64,000 bases of DNA, from assembly GCF_033568475.1 (NCBI RefSeq), contig NC_133121.1, forward strand, positions 4,526,001-4,590,000, read 5' to 3'. This document shows, piece after piece, positions 1 through 12,655 of the stretch (positions within the stretch are counted from its first letter, which is position 1; every line of letters starts with the position of its first letter). A program made the position numbers and the translations under genes. The notes beneath the pieces were generated by a model. That model ran no database searches. It saw only the letters and a list, made by a program, of their open reading frames with translations, and had not been told where the DNA came from. This stretch comes from Henckelia pumila (lineage: Eukaryota > Streptophyta > Magnoliopsida > Lamiales > Gesneriaceae).

Positions 1-1856
1 ACAGGTATGATTGTAAACCTTCAATCACAGCTTTTTTTCTCATTAAGAGATATCAAGGACTCTCAAATTTTATCTTTTTGGATTTACAGGGTTGTTTCCC
101 TGAGCTTTTGCTCTCGAAAAGATTGTTTTATATCAGGATCTCTTGATCGAACTGTTTTACTTTGGGATCAAAGATCAGAGAAATGCCAGGTGGCCATGGC
201 ATGGTGTTGAATTCTTTGTTTCTGCACTATTTTTCTGTACTCTCTGTTAAAATTAATTTTGTGTCTAGGGTCTTCTACGTGTTCAGGGAAGACCAGCTGC
301 AGCTTATGATGACCAGGGACTTGTATTTGCTATTGCATTTGGAGGCTATATAAGGATGTTTGATGCTCGAAAATATGAAAAGGTTGGAATTCAATATTCG
401 TAATGTGCTCAAGGTTGATAGTCAGGTCCTCTGATTTTTAATTTTTGAAGATGCCGACTTTTTATGATTGAAGGGCCCTTTTGACATTTATTCTCTTGGA
501 GGAGACGTTTCAGAAGCAAATGTTGTGAAGTTCAGTAATGATGGAAGACTTATGCTTCTGACATCCTCGAATGGGCATATTCATGTGCTTGATTCCTTTC
601 GGGGAGCCCTAGTGAGTCATTTATAGTTCTTTATTAATTTTAATCATGGTTATGTGGCTTGCACTGAACAGGAGTTTCCCTTTTTAATTTACTTGTCACT
701 TTTCTTGTAGTTATCGACATATAATGTCAAGCCAGTTTCAAGTAAATCTACTTTGGAGGCATCTTTCAGCCCTGAAGGAATGTTTCTCGTATCAGGTAAG
801 AGTATCTTGCTCTTGTGCCGGGCGGTAACTGGGATTCTGATTTGAATGGGCTAAATGTGTTTGAACTTCTAAAGGATCACTAATGATGTTGGGTTTATGC
901 TATTGGCAGGCTCTGGTGATGGTAGTGTTTATGTTTGGAGTGTTCGAAGTGGTAAAGAAGTATGGATATTTTTCTTTGTTCTCGTCCTAGATTATGCTTA
1001 AACATCTTTCTTAGATTTCATTGTCAGCATCTTAATTTATAGAAATATTAAATCAATTTGCAATTGCATTATAATACCTTTTTCCTAAACTATACTTTGT
1101 ATGTTCAGAGAAAGCAAATGCTAGATGTAGTTTTGAACTGATGTTACAAAATTACACCTTTCTCACGTGCTGTAGATAGTTGAGCCCCTTCAATTATCAG
1201 GTTGCAAGCACAATACGCCATCCTTTTTTTTTTTTTTTTTGCAAATATGTCTTCAAATGAGAAGAAGCTCAACAAAACAATGTTAGCTTTGAATAATTAT
1301 GATATTCTTGGTGAAACTGAAATCCTCGTTGCTCAACCAACATCCTTGTAAGAGTTAATAGAAAGAAAGTATTGTATGTTCAGAGAAAGCAAATGCTAGA
1401 TGTAGTTTTGAACTGATGTTACAAAATTACACCTTTCTCACGTGCTGTAGATAGTTGAGCCCCTTCAATTATCAGGTTGCAAGCACAATACGCCATCCTT
1501 TTTTTTTTTTTTTTTGCAAATATGTCTTCAAATGAGAAGAAGCTCAACAAAACAATGTAAGCTTTGAATAATTATGATATTCTTGGTGAAACTGAAATCC
1601 TCGTTGCTCAACCAACATCCTTGTAAGAGTTAATAGAAAGCAAGTATCTAGACCTCCCATCGTAATTCTGGAATATCATTATATTTATTATTTTGACACT
1701 GAAAGTTTTCAGGTAGCCAGTTGGATGAGTACTGAAGCTGAACCACCTGTAATAAAATGGGCTCCTGGAAGCTTAATGTTTACAACAGGGTCATCGGAAT
1801 TATCATTTTGGATTCCAGACTTGTCTAAATTAGCAGCTTATGTTGGAAGGAAATAA
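1..1856 (+). CDS. S2L: SWD2/WDR82-like WD40 protein, COMPASS subunit (3' part)
   Basis: Partial gene cut by the left edge. Exons by splice sites and phase: 1-4, 90-189, 269-382, 474-611, 711-795, 910-959, 1713-1856 (TAA stop). The reading contains WD40 blades such as FISGSLDRTVLLWDQ, VFAIAFGGYIRMFDAR, SNGHIHVLDSFRG and SGSGDGSVYVWSVRSG, and ends DLSKLAAYVGRK. This matches the SWD2-like family (yeast Swd2, animal WDR82, Arabidopsis S2La/APRF1 and S2Lb), a nuclear beta-propeller that supports H3K4 trimethylation by COMPASS and, in other eukaryotes, transcription termination. The exon phases agree at every junction, which makes the model firm. The last intron (960-1712) carries a 275-bp tandem duplication. 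The sequence looks closer to S2Lb than to APRF1, but this is recall only. The N-terminal blades lie outside the window. Confidence 0.93.
1099..1648. repeat. 275-bp tandem duplication in the last S2L intron
   Basis: Copy 1 runs about 1099-1373 and copy 2 about 1374-1648, with a constant offset of 275 bp. Both include the same 17-T run. I see only two substitutions between copies (ATGTTAGC/ATGTAAGC and GAAAGAAAG/GAAAGCAAG). The near-identity, including the T-run length, points to a very recent duplication or to gene conversion. Confidence 0.95.
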
Positions 1857-4150
1857 GGATTTATTTGGTGCTAGCATGCGGGTGCTAGATACAAGGACCA
1901 AATAAATTTTGGGCCCTTGGATGATAATGCCCTCGTGCTAGCATTTCATTAACCGGTGATAAGATTTACAATGGTAACTCCTCCATTATCTTTTCCTACT
2001 GTGGTCACTAGTTTATTTGCTCCCTAGTCCTCCCTCCCCCTGGAAATTCCCTCTTCTAGCCTATAATTTTCACCAGATTTGTGTGCTTCTATTCAGCTTG
2101 TTCTTGCTTGATTTGTTCGAGCATTTGATTGCAGATGATCACGTAGGTGCTCCGCATGGGTGCTGTGTATGCCATATGCAAGATTTCTTCGGTTTGATGG
2201 CGCGTTCATATGGTTTGAAGTAACGAAAAGGCCTTAACTGAAGGTGGAAAACCGAGGTCTGCAAGGAAGAAGTAAATGTATATATAAAGAGATGGTGTGG
2301 AGAATGACATCTGGGAGAGAAAGCTTGCCATACTTGATGATAAAGTTACGTCGAAACTTTGTGTCAAGGTTATGTTTGTTTTATAAAAAATTGTTTGACA
2401 TCTTTTTTTCACGTGAAACATGAAAGGTCCTTTACTAAATAGTGTTTCAAGGGTGAAAAAACTTTGAATTTTAATAATTGTTTTTATATATCTATTATAT
2501 CATTATGTAAGAAAACCTTAGAAAATGATATATTATAATATTTTTAAATTAGTAATCTTTAATTACAAAACAAACTCTCAAACTATCAAATTGCTAGAAA
2601 AATTAATATTGTATTATATACACACAATGCATTGTGTTTATATATTAATCGGTAATTTGGTGGTCAGGCTCTGAACCCAAACATAAATACATGCTCAGTC
2701 TCCTGTCAAAAAAAAAATCGTTTAAACTATCGGGCCCACATGTTTTTTTGGATGAAATTTGATACAAAAACGATAAAAATATGGTATGAATGCATAATAT
2801 TTGAGTATCAACTGTTTCAAATCTGGTACAAATGTATGATTTTTGAGTACTCAAACATGTAAACAAATATTGATATTAATGACATATTTATTTTCTTTAG
2901 ATAAAAATCGATACAAAATATCAAAAATATGATATTAATATATGATATTCGAGTATCAAATATCAACCTCACTCTTGTGGAAAGTCATAATCCTTTTAGG
3001 ACGATGACAATGCATAATCGGCAAGCTTTAAAGTTTGTTGGTGAATTCCTTTCAAGTTTTTTTAAAAATTCGTAAAATACGCATCGAATTTATTGAACAA
3101 ATTTTTGTATTCATGAGGTTTCAATGTGGAGGATCTTGTTTCGGAATTTCTTGACTCGATAGAATGAATCGAATATTTGATAACGAGGAAAGCTCTAATA
3201 TTATTTTTTAGATAAATTAAAGAGAGCCCCCACTAAATTTGACATTCAAATCTACGAAGCTCAAGAACCAAGCACGTGCGCATATCCATCTTAAGCCAAA
3301 TGAAATATAAATAACAATTCCAAAAAACAAAATCGATAACAAATATCAATCCACCGCAACCTCAAGCCTAATCCAAGTATGAGATTTTACAGGATATGAC
3401 CGTTCAATTTGGTCAGTTTCAGTCTTAAAATAAGAGGCAAATAATACAAAAAATCAACTTAAACACGGAGTGTTCCATCAATCTTGATTTGATACCCAAA
3501 AAAATAATAAAAATAATTGTACAAGTGAGGCCTAATGTTGATTCCAGGTATAGAAACGAAGAAAATAGTTTCCGGTATTTTCCCTCATCAAATATGTGAT
3601 GGCAACCAACAGGAATCCAGTTTTCTGGTAAACACTTTCAGCAAATTTGATAAGTTCAAGTTCAACCAAGCTGACAAAACATGAAGGAACAAGTAATATC
3701 AAAGCTTTTCTAATCGGAAAAGAACATAAAAAAGTGTCATATCAATCTATTAATAACAAAGAAGCAAGTCAATGCAGTTGGATGCAAACAGGATAGTCAT
3801 ACTCCAAATTTCATCAGTTTTTTTCTCTTAAAAACAGTCACCCCAACCCACCCTCCTGCTGCTGAAATCAATCACTAATGTGAACTTCCCCAGATCATAT
3901 TCCACATAAAAACTACTGAAGTCAAAACACAAGCACAACTCACACGGTTGCTTCAACTATATGCCAAGCAAACATTTTGCTGTGATGAACAAAGTGATAC
4001 CTGATGATCCCTTGAGTGGATAACCAGTATATTCGAAACAATTGTATGCAAACTACCTCCCTTTCTCACCCAAAAACAAGATTAAAAAAAATGATAGAAC
4101 ATGTTAGAGCTTCAATATAAATATTCACTTTATCAAATTTCCACATCAAC
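1857..4150. other. Convergent intergenic region, 3' flanks of S2L and ALKBH9
   Basis: Holds the 3' UTR of the S2L-like gene and, on the other strand, the 3' flank of the ALKBH9-type gene. An AT-rich patch at about 2640-2990 repeats variants of 'gagtatcaa' and 'atacaaa' and looks like a decayed repeat. I see no supported gene; the short open frames here are chance. Confidence 0.6.
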
Positions 4151-7100
4151 TCAAGATCTTCGCCTGCTGGCTGAACCTCCTTGTTGGATTTGACCTGAAT
4201 GACGAGCATCTGGATGTACATTATTCGATCCCCTACCTCTGTCTACCTGCTCTCTTCCGCCAGCTGCCTTACTCGTAGAACTTTTGGATCTTGAAGCACT
4301 ATATTTCCTCGATTTATCCACTTCATCTGGCAGCGGATGCAGCCCTTGCAGATCAGGTTCAGGGACATAATCGGCGGGCCATTTAGTTCTATCCATTTTC
4401 CTAAAGGTAATTGATATCCTGGCAGAACAAATAAGATTTAGCATGGTTGAAAAAAAGTGATAACAGAAAAAATATATGTTTAAAGAATGGTACCTTTTTG
4501 AGGGAACTGCAGGCACAGAGTGTTTAGCCACATCAGCCCCATTTCCATTGAGAACAAGAACAGACCTAGAGAGGTTTGAAACAGCTGATCAGTTAAGGAC
4601 AAAAACCAAACACATTTGTTTATATAAAATAAAGGCTTACCCGACTGGTAGGGGAATAGAAAATGAACCAGCAAACTCGCCAGCACCAACTATTTTCAAG
4701 TTTGATCCGAATACTATTTTACACTCACTGAGAAACGAAACTGTACAAAATGGTCTGACAAAATCATGATTATCAATATGAGGTGGTATGCAGTCTCCTT
4801 CATCATAAATATTGACGATACAGCTGTCAGGAACACAAGACGGAGGTAGAACATGCCACCTAACAAGCCTTTTTATCATAACCTTGAACAGATGAGGTAA
4901 AGGATCTACAATTTCATTCCTGAGGATGCCTGGTGGATTACCAACTTTATCCTGTCACCAGCAGAGTTAAGTGAGGGCTGATAAAGTTGTCTTATGGGAG
5001 ACTAAAAATATTTCTACGGCCAAAGCAACAAGAAACTTACAGTGGCATAATTGTAACAGCAACCAAATTGGAGTGTTACACGTCCCTTTCCCCGCATCCA
5101 CTTACGAGGCTCAGAATATGTGCGATCTGAAAATAGAAAGGAGAAAGCAGAACAAATTCGTTATAACTTTGAAAATATTGCATATAACTCCTAGGGTTGG
5201 GTCCACAACAAAAAAAGAAAAATAATTGAAAAGAAAAGAAAAGAAAAGAAAAAGAAAAAGAAAAAACAATTAAGTGCAGAATTGCATAACTTAATATACC
5301 AGTGTCCTAATCAATAAGATCCATGTAATACTTTAACAAATGAACAGATTTGGTTGACTAAGCCAACATAAGACTGGAAAAGAAATTTTATCAATATCCA
5401 TTGGTTCAAATTGTGCCATCACCCTCCTGTCCATATTTATTATCCTCTTTGATGGCAATGACAACAAAGTTCAAGAAAATATATTCACAAATTCCATGTC
5501 GCAATACTAGCCTCAAAACAATCGATAAGATTCACATACCATTGATAACTTTAACTTTCAAAAGGAAAAAACTAGGTTAGACTCATCACCATGAATAGAG
5601 AAAGCATCAGACATAACATGGAAAACTCCGTTTACGAAATTAGAAATAAAAAAAGGGACAGTAAAGGAATAACAAGTACACGATATTAACGAGTAAAAAT
5701 CTGAATCAAGTAATTAACCTCATAAAGGAAAATTCACAACCAGATTTAACTCTTGAAGTTGAAAATTCAGTTTCAGCCATTAAAAACGACCTATTGTATT
5801 ATTTTTAGTTGTTACCAAGAAGTTTAGTGTAGGCACATTGTTTTATAATACCAAGTCATTGCAATATTTATCATCTCAATAACCAAATGCGAACAAATAT
5901 TTAATTTTTAGTTTTCAGCTTTGAATAGCATCAGAATTGGTTTCATCTTGGTATTTTTTTCTGTTTAATACCAAAACTGAACAAAGGCTTCATATGAAAT
6001 GAAACGAAATTAAAAGAAATTACACATGGAATTGCAAATACACATTTCAGCAATCCAAATTCGCCATTTTGAGCCATTCCAGTTTGGTTCGATTTTTATA
6101 ACATTCGAACAAAGGTTTCATGTGAAATGAAATAAAAAAAATTATCACATGAAATTGGAAATACAAATTTCAGCAATCCAAATTCGCCATTTTGAGCCCT
6201 CTCAATTACATCCTTCCATCTAGGGCATTCAAGTACGGTTTGGTTCGATTTTTACAGAAGTTCGAAAAAAGGCTTCATCATTTATCACATGGAATTGCAA
6301 ACACAAATTTTAGCAATCCAAATTCGCAATTTTGAGCCATCTCAGATGCATTCTTTCATCTAGGGTGGTCAAGTACGGTTTGGACCGTATGGTTCGACTT
6401 TTACAACATACGAACAAAGGCCTCATTATTTAGCACATGGAATCGCAAATACGAATTTCAATAATCCAAATTCGCCATTTTGAGCCCTCAATTATATCCT
6501 TCCATCTAGGGGTGTTCGTATAAGGTCTGGTTCGGTATTATAAGTATTCGAACCAAGACTTCTTATGAAATGAAAAAAGTGAAGTAAAAGAAATTATCAG
6601 ATGGAGATGCAACTACAAATTTCAGGAATCCACATTCGCCATTCTGAACCCTCCCAATTACATCCTTCCATTTAGGGGTGTTCAAGCATAGTTTGCTTCT
6701 ATTCATATAAAAGTTCGAACAAAAGCTTCTTACGAAATGAAAAAAAAAATAGAATTATTAATAACCAAACTAAGATTATGATTTGGTTCGATCATTTCGA
6801 AAATGATCTCAAATTCAATGACTTAATTATTGTTAAAAATGTCTAATCTGTCTAATCTAATCTATCTAATTATTATCATAATTATAAATATACAAATATC
6901 AACATATATACAAAAATATAAAGCATTGTAAAACATTACAAGTTTAACATAAAAAATATAAATATTCAAAATCAGTTACTTTACTTTCAAAAAACTCCAC
7001 TAACACATTATAGTTCAATTTATTTAAAATTAACCAAAAAGGCAAAAACCAATTAAAACCATGCGGCTAGGTTTGATTTATCAGTTTCTGAACATCCCTG

Positions 7101-10100
7101 CTTCCATCATCCACTAGTTTCAGCCATATAAGGATTCATGACAGGAGTATGGCCAGGTTGTAGCATTGGATAGAATGGAAAACGTAGTCAGAAAAAAATT
7201 GGATGAACTTTGGAAGCATAGGGTAAAATATTATCTTCAGGATAGTTGCCAAAAGCGCGAGTTCAGTGTACTCCAAAGCGCTTTCATTAAACGCCCGCTT
7301 TTGTGCAGTTTGCTACAAAAAACAGATTTTTTTGCTTAATAAAATCTGACGGAGGAGAAATCACCCATTGAAGACTTGAAGTATGATTTCTCCTCTATTT
7401 ATTAAAAATAAGAGCAGAGTAAAGCCTAATATCGAATTGCCTCCGCCCAACGTCACCTCTGCCCTTTGCCCTCCATTTTACTGTATGCTACTTGGAAGAT
7501 GAGAATGATGATGATTTCAACATTTGATATATCATGTTTCATAATTATTTTAAAAAAAATTATTTTATTTTTATCTTTTTTGAATATTTTATTCAATGTT
7601 GTAAATGATGGTAGGCCGTGGCGGGGCGGTCACCTACCGCCTCGGCCAACTAGGCTGTTGAATTTAATTAAACTAGTTTTTATAGATAATTATATATAAT
7701 CATTAATCATGCCATATATCCATAAATTAAATGATGTTTATGCATAAATAAATTTCAAACAATATAATATAATTTATACAAATAAATATATAAATGCAAC
7801 TAACAAGAAAATTAAAAAATATTCATCACCATATTAATACTAAAAAAGTAATATACTAATATCTAACCTAGTGGGCGGTGGTGGTCATGGTGGTGGTGGC
7901 GGCGGAGGCGGAGGCGGAGGCGGTGGCGGTTTGAGGCATGGAAGTGGGCGAGAGCTTGCGAGACTACTGGGTGAATGTGTTGGACTTGGACCTGGATATT
8001 ATGTTTGAAAAGCTAGGGTTTTTAAAATTTTCAATTTTGATGACTAACTCTTTGACTTCCTAATCACCTGCCTCTCTGCCCGCCTCAGCCACCTCGCCCA
8101 CCTTCGACCAGCTACGGCTGCCTCCTTCACCACATTAGGCAAAAGCGATGTGGCCGAGGACCGCCTAATGCCTAGGCACCAACTCGGCCACCATTTAGAT
8201 CACTAATTTTAGTTATTGCGCTTTATTGGTGCCTAGGTGTCCGCCTCGGCTGCCATTTAGAGCACTGATTTTATTTATCGCGCTTTACTTCCGTAAATTG
8301 TGCACTTCGCTGTGCGTTTTAAGCCTCAAGACACCTGAGCGCTTTAATGCGTCTTGCGCCTTTGATTATTATGATCATCAGATTTGAAGGTGTCATAATA
8401 AGATGGTGATAATATTTTATCCCCAAAATTTTAGAAGGCAGGGTAAAGATTACGCTAGGAAAAAGTTACAACTTCGTGATGACAAAAGAACAAGGAGCCA
8501 TCAAGTTTGTAAAAAAAGGCTTTAATCCAAATGCACAATTCAACTTATATTTCTTGGTGATGGTGGATTCCGGGCAAGTTGGCTCGATAAATTACTTCAA
8601 CCTGAATCAGTATGATCTCGAGTAGGATAGTGATGCTATGGGTTAGGAGCAAGATTTCACTGCAATACAGTATTTGAAAGAATTTGATTGTCTTACCTTA
8701 AAAAATTCACAAAATATGATCCAGGTTGTACCTTTTAGATTGTGAGATCAATCTAGATCCTGACAATCATGAGTATGACTAATAACCAAAATGCTAAGGT
8801 GCCTATTATTTTCATAACTCAAGGGCTAAATTGCAAGTTTGTGAAAACAGAGCAACACATCACCAAAGATGATTCATCCAATTCTTTACATCTAGAAACA
8901 TAAATTAAGTCCACACAACTAGATTGATTTTTTCCTGACCGCCAAATCTATAGAAAAAGTTCTTAAACTTCTAATTCTGATTGTTATATATAAATAGGAT
9001 TTCAAGAGACCTAGATCTTAGGCGGCAGAATGACAAAGGACCGTGAAGCATGAAAATGAGGGCCACATCATGAAAAAGATCATTTACTCTCAAACAAACA
9101 CACAAAATCAGAAAAGAATGCATAAAATTGGTCAAATTCAGCAAGTTAGCCACTCCTTCTGGACAAAAAAAAATTCAAAATTCATGTAGCTTAAATAATG
9201 ATTAAGACAATTAGATCCATAAAATGTAGACTGATAAAAAATTTATTTTCTATTTTATCCAGACAAACTGAAGCATCACCGTGCAATAAAAACCAAGCCA
9301 GCCAATCAAAAAACTATAACGATAAGGAAAACGAAAAGCATATACTATTTTGCATCACCAAACTTCTAGAATGTTAGTGAACTATATGTCAAGAACTCAC
9401 CTTTCAACTGATTATTCCTTCCCTTCTCTTGAAGCTGTTCGACATATCGAACAATCCGTGTCTGCTCTGCAGCACTGAAAACTCCAGTATGTAACTCCAG
9501 CCCATCTAGTATGTTTACTATTTTACCATTTATCCTTTCCAGACATATGAAATCCTTCTTCCTCTTCACATTGCCAAAGCGAATGTGTTCTCTTTGATCC
9601 CTTGACAATTCCACCTTCGGCTTTGCTTCCTTTGGTGAAGTCCCATCCCCTGTAAAATTGTTGGCATTGGCAAACTTATTATTCTGTTCGTCCTCTTCGT
9701 CTTCCTCAAGCTCAGCTTCCTGAGCCATATCAGCCCAAGACTTTTTCACCTGTGAGCTTTGAGCAACATCATCCCAAGACTGTTTCACCCCAGGGCTTTG
9801 AGCCACATCAGCCCAAGACTTCTTCACTGGAGTACTCGTGAGAGGTGCTGACTGGACAAAGTCGCTAGTTGATGACTCTTCAACTGCATGTTCTGACAAC
9901 CCATCTGCCTCATCTTTCCAACTGCCCAATGAAAAAGTTTCTGCGCAATCATTATCATCCACACTATCTTTCCTACTTTCAGTCGAATGGGTACTACAAG
10001 TACCCTGATGTTCCATGCAACCATGATGATCCACGATAACAGGAGTCTTAACAGTGACATCGGCTCCTGTTTTCAAGAGTTCAAAATTATCAGCTAATGC

Positions 10101-10936
10101 ATTCGTTGTCAGCATTCAATCCCGGTAATTCAAAATAAGTAATTGATAATTGAATATAAGGGGATAAAAAGAATGATGATAAAAACAAATTAATGAAAAG
10201 CACAATAACAAATGAATAAATCAAAGTGTGAAGGGGCATTATGCAATGACAGGATCATCAGAAAATTCTAAAAGATAAGCACTTGGATTTTGTTTTAAAC
10301 TCCGTATCTATATCACTTTTCCATTGGCTTGTTAAGTCATAAATCTACAACAGAAAAGCTTAAAAGCAAATGCATAATTGAAAATTAATTGAATCCTCAT
10401 AAGCAACACGCTTCACCTAGAAAGTGCATTGTACCAGTCAGTAACTTGAAAGGTAAACAAACAAACTTATCTTAAATATCAGGAAGAAATAACTAATTTT
10501 TAACATTTATAGACCCTTTACACCCAAAAAAAAAAACCAGCATCGTAGATCTACCGTTGAAACCCAATTAAACCCCACGATTCTTCTTTTTTAATGATTT
10601 CACAAAGGGATAGCATAAAAAATCTTCCAATTTACATTAGTTGTGACCCGAAAAACTCAACTTGCACAATTAAGAAAAAAGATTGCCGCTACAAATCCAG
10701 TGAACAGGCAGAGAAAATCCCAACTTAAACACGCGCATACACACAAGTTAGAAACACTACATAAACAGAGCAAGTAAACCTGAATCGAGAGATCGGATGC
10801 GATCGGAAAGCGTTAGCGTGCAGGGCTTGCAGAGGCCCGGGGACAGAAAAGGCAGCCAATTGGACAAAAATTCTGCGGCAATTCTGAGTTCTTCAGCGTT
10901 GTACTTAAACAGAAATTCGTCCATCTCTGAGGCCAT
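4151..10936 (-). CDS. ALKBH9B: ALKBH9-type RNA demethylase (2OG-Fe(II) oxygenase)
   Basis: Six exons on the minus strand: 10780-10936, 9401-10066, 5041-5126, 4641-4951, 4494-4565, 4151-4418; all phases agree and give 519 aa. The catalytic domain carries the iron triad: PPHIDNHDF supplies His361 and Asp363, and VAKHSVPAVP supplies His422; SKRISITFRK supplies the 2-oxoglutarate-binding arginines (431/437). Plant ALKBH9 proteins remove N6-methyladenosine from RNA, and Arabidopsis ALKBH9B acts in cytoplasmic granules and on viral RNA. The start ATG at 10934-10936 (MASEMDEFLF) is chosen because the longer frame upstream begins at TTG. The N-terminal half is acidic and low complexity, with three 13-residue repeats around KKSWADVAQ (about residues 131-170). 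The C-terminus is an Arg/Ser/Gly-rich tail. 9B versus 9C is not resolved. Confidence 0.93.
5224..5268. repeat. AAAAG microsatellite
   Basis: Runs of GAAAA, shifting to GAAAAA, inside the large ALKBH9 intron. Confidence 0.9.
5980..6745. repeat. Degenerate tandem array, units of about 120-165 bp
   Basis: Five diverged copies share 'aatccaaattcgccat' followed by 'tttgagcc', at about 6050, 6175, 6315, 6460 and 6630. Each is followed by 'atccttccatctagg', a 'ggttcg' block and 'gttcgaacaaagg' with variation. Spacing grows from about 120 to 165 bp by indels. The recurring 'taggggtgttc' resembles hAT-type MITE ends, so the array may derive from tandemly amplified MITE sequence. Confidence 0.8.
7250..8370. 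repeat. GC-rich dispersed-repeat block with internal duplications
   Basis: Islands rich in 'gcctcggc' and 'gccgcc' stand out from the AT-rich intron. They include a GGC/GGA microsatellite at about 7875-7932 and a 61-bp imperfect tandem pair (8170-8227 and 8231-8288) starting GCCTAGG and ending GCGCTTTA. Both outer flanks carry 'aaagcgc/gcgcttt' motifs. It looks like one or more old non-autonomous elements, but I could not define terminal repeats or a target duplication. Confidence 0.55.
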
Positions 10937-11429
10937 TGATCGATGAACAGCAAACGAATTAGGTCGGATCAAAATCTGAACACGACGAAGACTTTGATTT
11001 GAAAATCCAATTTTATTTTGCGAATTTTCACGCAGGTGTTTGAAAAATCTGAAGACGACGAAAAAATTTCACGCAGGGATTTTACAAATATATGACGGAG
11101 TCTTAAAAGGTAAGCCAAAATCTCCAACTCAAATTCAGAGTTTATCGAATTCTACTCAGCCATCTGCACATATATATAATGTGTGCGTATATTTATTTAT
11201 TATTATTTATATTTACTATATTATATTGGGGTAAAGCCATGTTTTCGTGTATATATATGTATATGTAGATTACATATTTATTATTTATGGAAATTTTAAA
11301 GTTTTTTTTTAAGTATGGAAATTTTAAAGTTATGTCTACATAAGAAAAGAATTATACCATAATTACACCTCTTCATAAAAAAAAAAACTAAAATTTCCAT
11401 AATGACAAATTTACAAAAAATTGTATTAA

Positions 11430-11770
11430 GCTATCTCACGAGTCACGAATCAATTTTATAAAAACAGATATTCGATTTGATTCGATCTGATTTAGTAAAA
11501 AAATATATTTTTAATAAGTATCTTATGAGCTGATTTCACGGATTTTTATCACTGAGACAATTCAATCCTACTCATATTTATTTATAATAAAAGTACCAAA
11601 AAAATCATGAAATGGTAAAACGGGTCAATTTTATGAGATGGATCTCCTATTTAAATCATTTATTGAAAAAAATATTATTTTTTATTTCAAAAATATTATT
11701 TTTTTAAAAAAATGGATAAGGCTAACTAATCTCACAACTAAATATTCATGAGATCGTTTCAGAAGAGACA
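11430..11770. repeat. Copy of the GAGACGG / TTTATAATAA dispersed repeat
   Basis: Shares with other loci here (about 14737, 22643, 44566, 46500, 52390, 53690) the modules 'tctcac/gtgaga', 'ggatctcctat', 'aaaaatattatt' and 'catatttataataa'. The modules occur on both strands, as expected of a MITE-like element with inverted ends. Confidence 0.65.
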
Positions 11771-11771
11771 T

Positions 11772-12371
11772 AGGGTGTTTGGAAGAGCTTTTTTAAGCTC
11801 TTAAAAACAGCTTTTAAGCTGTTTTAGAGCTTAAAAGCTCTCCGAATCTGTTTGATAAATTTTTTTAGAAACAGCTTATAAGCTGTCAAAATAAGCTGTT
11901 TGACAGCTTATAACTTATATGTTGTTTTTAAAAAAGTAAGAGGGGAGGTACTTTTTTCAAAAAGATATTATTTTAACATTCTATCTCTCTAAAATATCCT
12001 TAAATATTTTAATAAATCTCCATCATATCCTCCACCCATTAAATATTAAATATTATTTTTTAAAAAAATTTCAAATCACATAAATTGTTCTAAAATAAAA
12101 TATTATAAAAATTTTATTTTTAATATATGTTTATTCTAAAACTATTTTCATATATGTATAACTCGAAACATTATTTTCATATAATTATACCATTTTTGGT
12201 AATTTCGACGATAAAAAGATCTTATAATACCAAACACATCAACATCTTTAAGTTATTTAAAATAAATTTATCCAAACACTTTAACAGCTTATTTTTAAAA
12301 TAAGTTCTAACAGTTTATAAGCTCGTAAAACAGCTTTTAAGCTATAAGCTCTTTTTAATAGTCAAACACCC
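11772..12371. mobile_element. MITE with GGGTGTTTG terminal inverted repeats
   Basis: Starts GGGTGTTTGG and ends CAAACACCC, about 600 bp. Both subterminal regions are packed with inverted 'agctt/aagct' motifs (AAGCTCTT, CAGCTTTTAAGCTG, CTTATAAGCTG), so the ends can fold into hairpins. There is no coding capacity. The ends and subterminal hairpins suit a hAT-type MITE. I could not see a clean target duplication. Confidence 0.75.
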
Positions 12372-12587
12372 TCTTACTCATTTTTCAACCTTTGTTCCAT
12401 CTCAAATTTATATGAACTTAAAAAACAATTTTGAGAGCTAGAATAATAAAAGTTCCTATTAGCTCTTAGCCTAAGGGTGCCCGCATTGGTCCCGATTAAT
12501 ACACATTATTCCACCTTTCACATCCTCAAAAAGCGTGAGATCCACATGCCACATATTTATCATATTAACAATTTCTCATTATTAAGA

Positions 12588-12655
12588 GCACCCACATTGG
12601 TGTATTATTTGTTGATTAATAACACCAATTAATGTTCATGCACCAATGTGGGTGC
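12588..12655. repeat. 68-bp inverted-repeat element
   Basis: Two perfect 15-bp arms, GCACCCACATTGGTG and its reverse complement, flank 38 bp. Another 'gtgcccgcattgg' lies at about 12476, so this may be the 3' end of a MITE of about 180 bp. Confidence 0.7.

Larger units (their letters stand above)
5127..9400 (-). other. 4.3-kb intron of the ALKBH9-type gene, repeat-filled
   Basis: Intron between exons 2 and 3, bounded by a GTGAGT donor and a TTTTCAG acceptor on the minus strand. It contains an AAAAG microsatellite, a degenerate array of 120-165 bp units (about 5980-6745), GC-rich repeat blocks between about 7250 and 8370, and otherwise AT-rich DNA. No nested gene is supported. Confidence 0.85.

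Noticed and set aside
4476-4769. Open frame on the plus strand opposite ALKBH9 exons
   Set aside because: It is antisense to exons 4 and 5 and their intron, with no domain; the minus-strand model with conserved motifs explains it.
5980-6745. Regular repeats resembling a CRISPR array
   Set aside because: Units are 120-165 bp, diverged, with no constant repeat and spacer pattern, and this is plant nuclear DNA.
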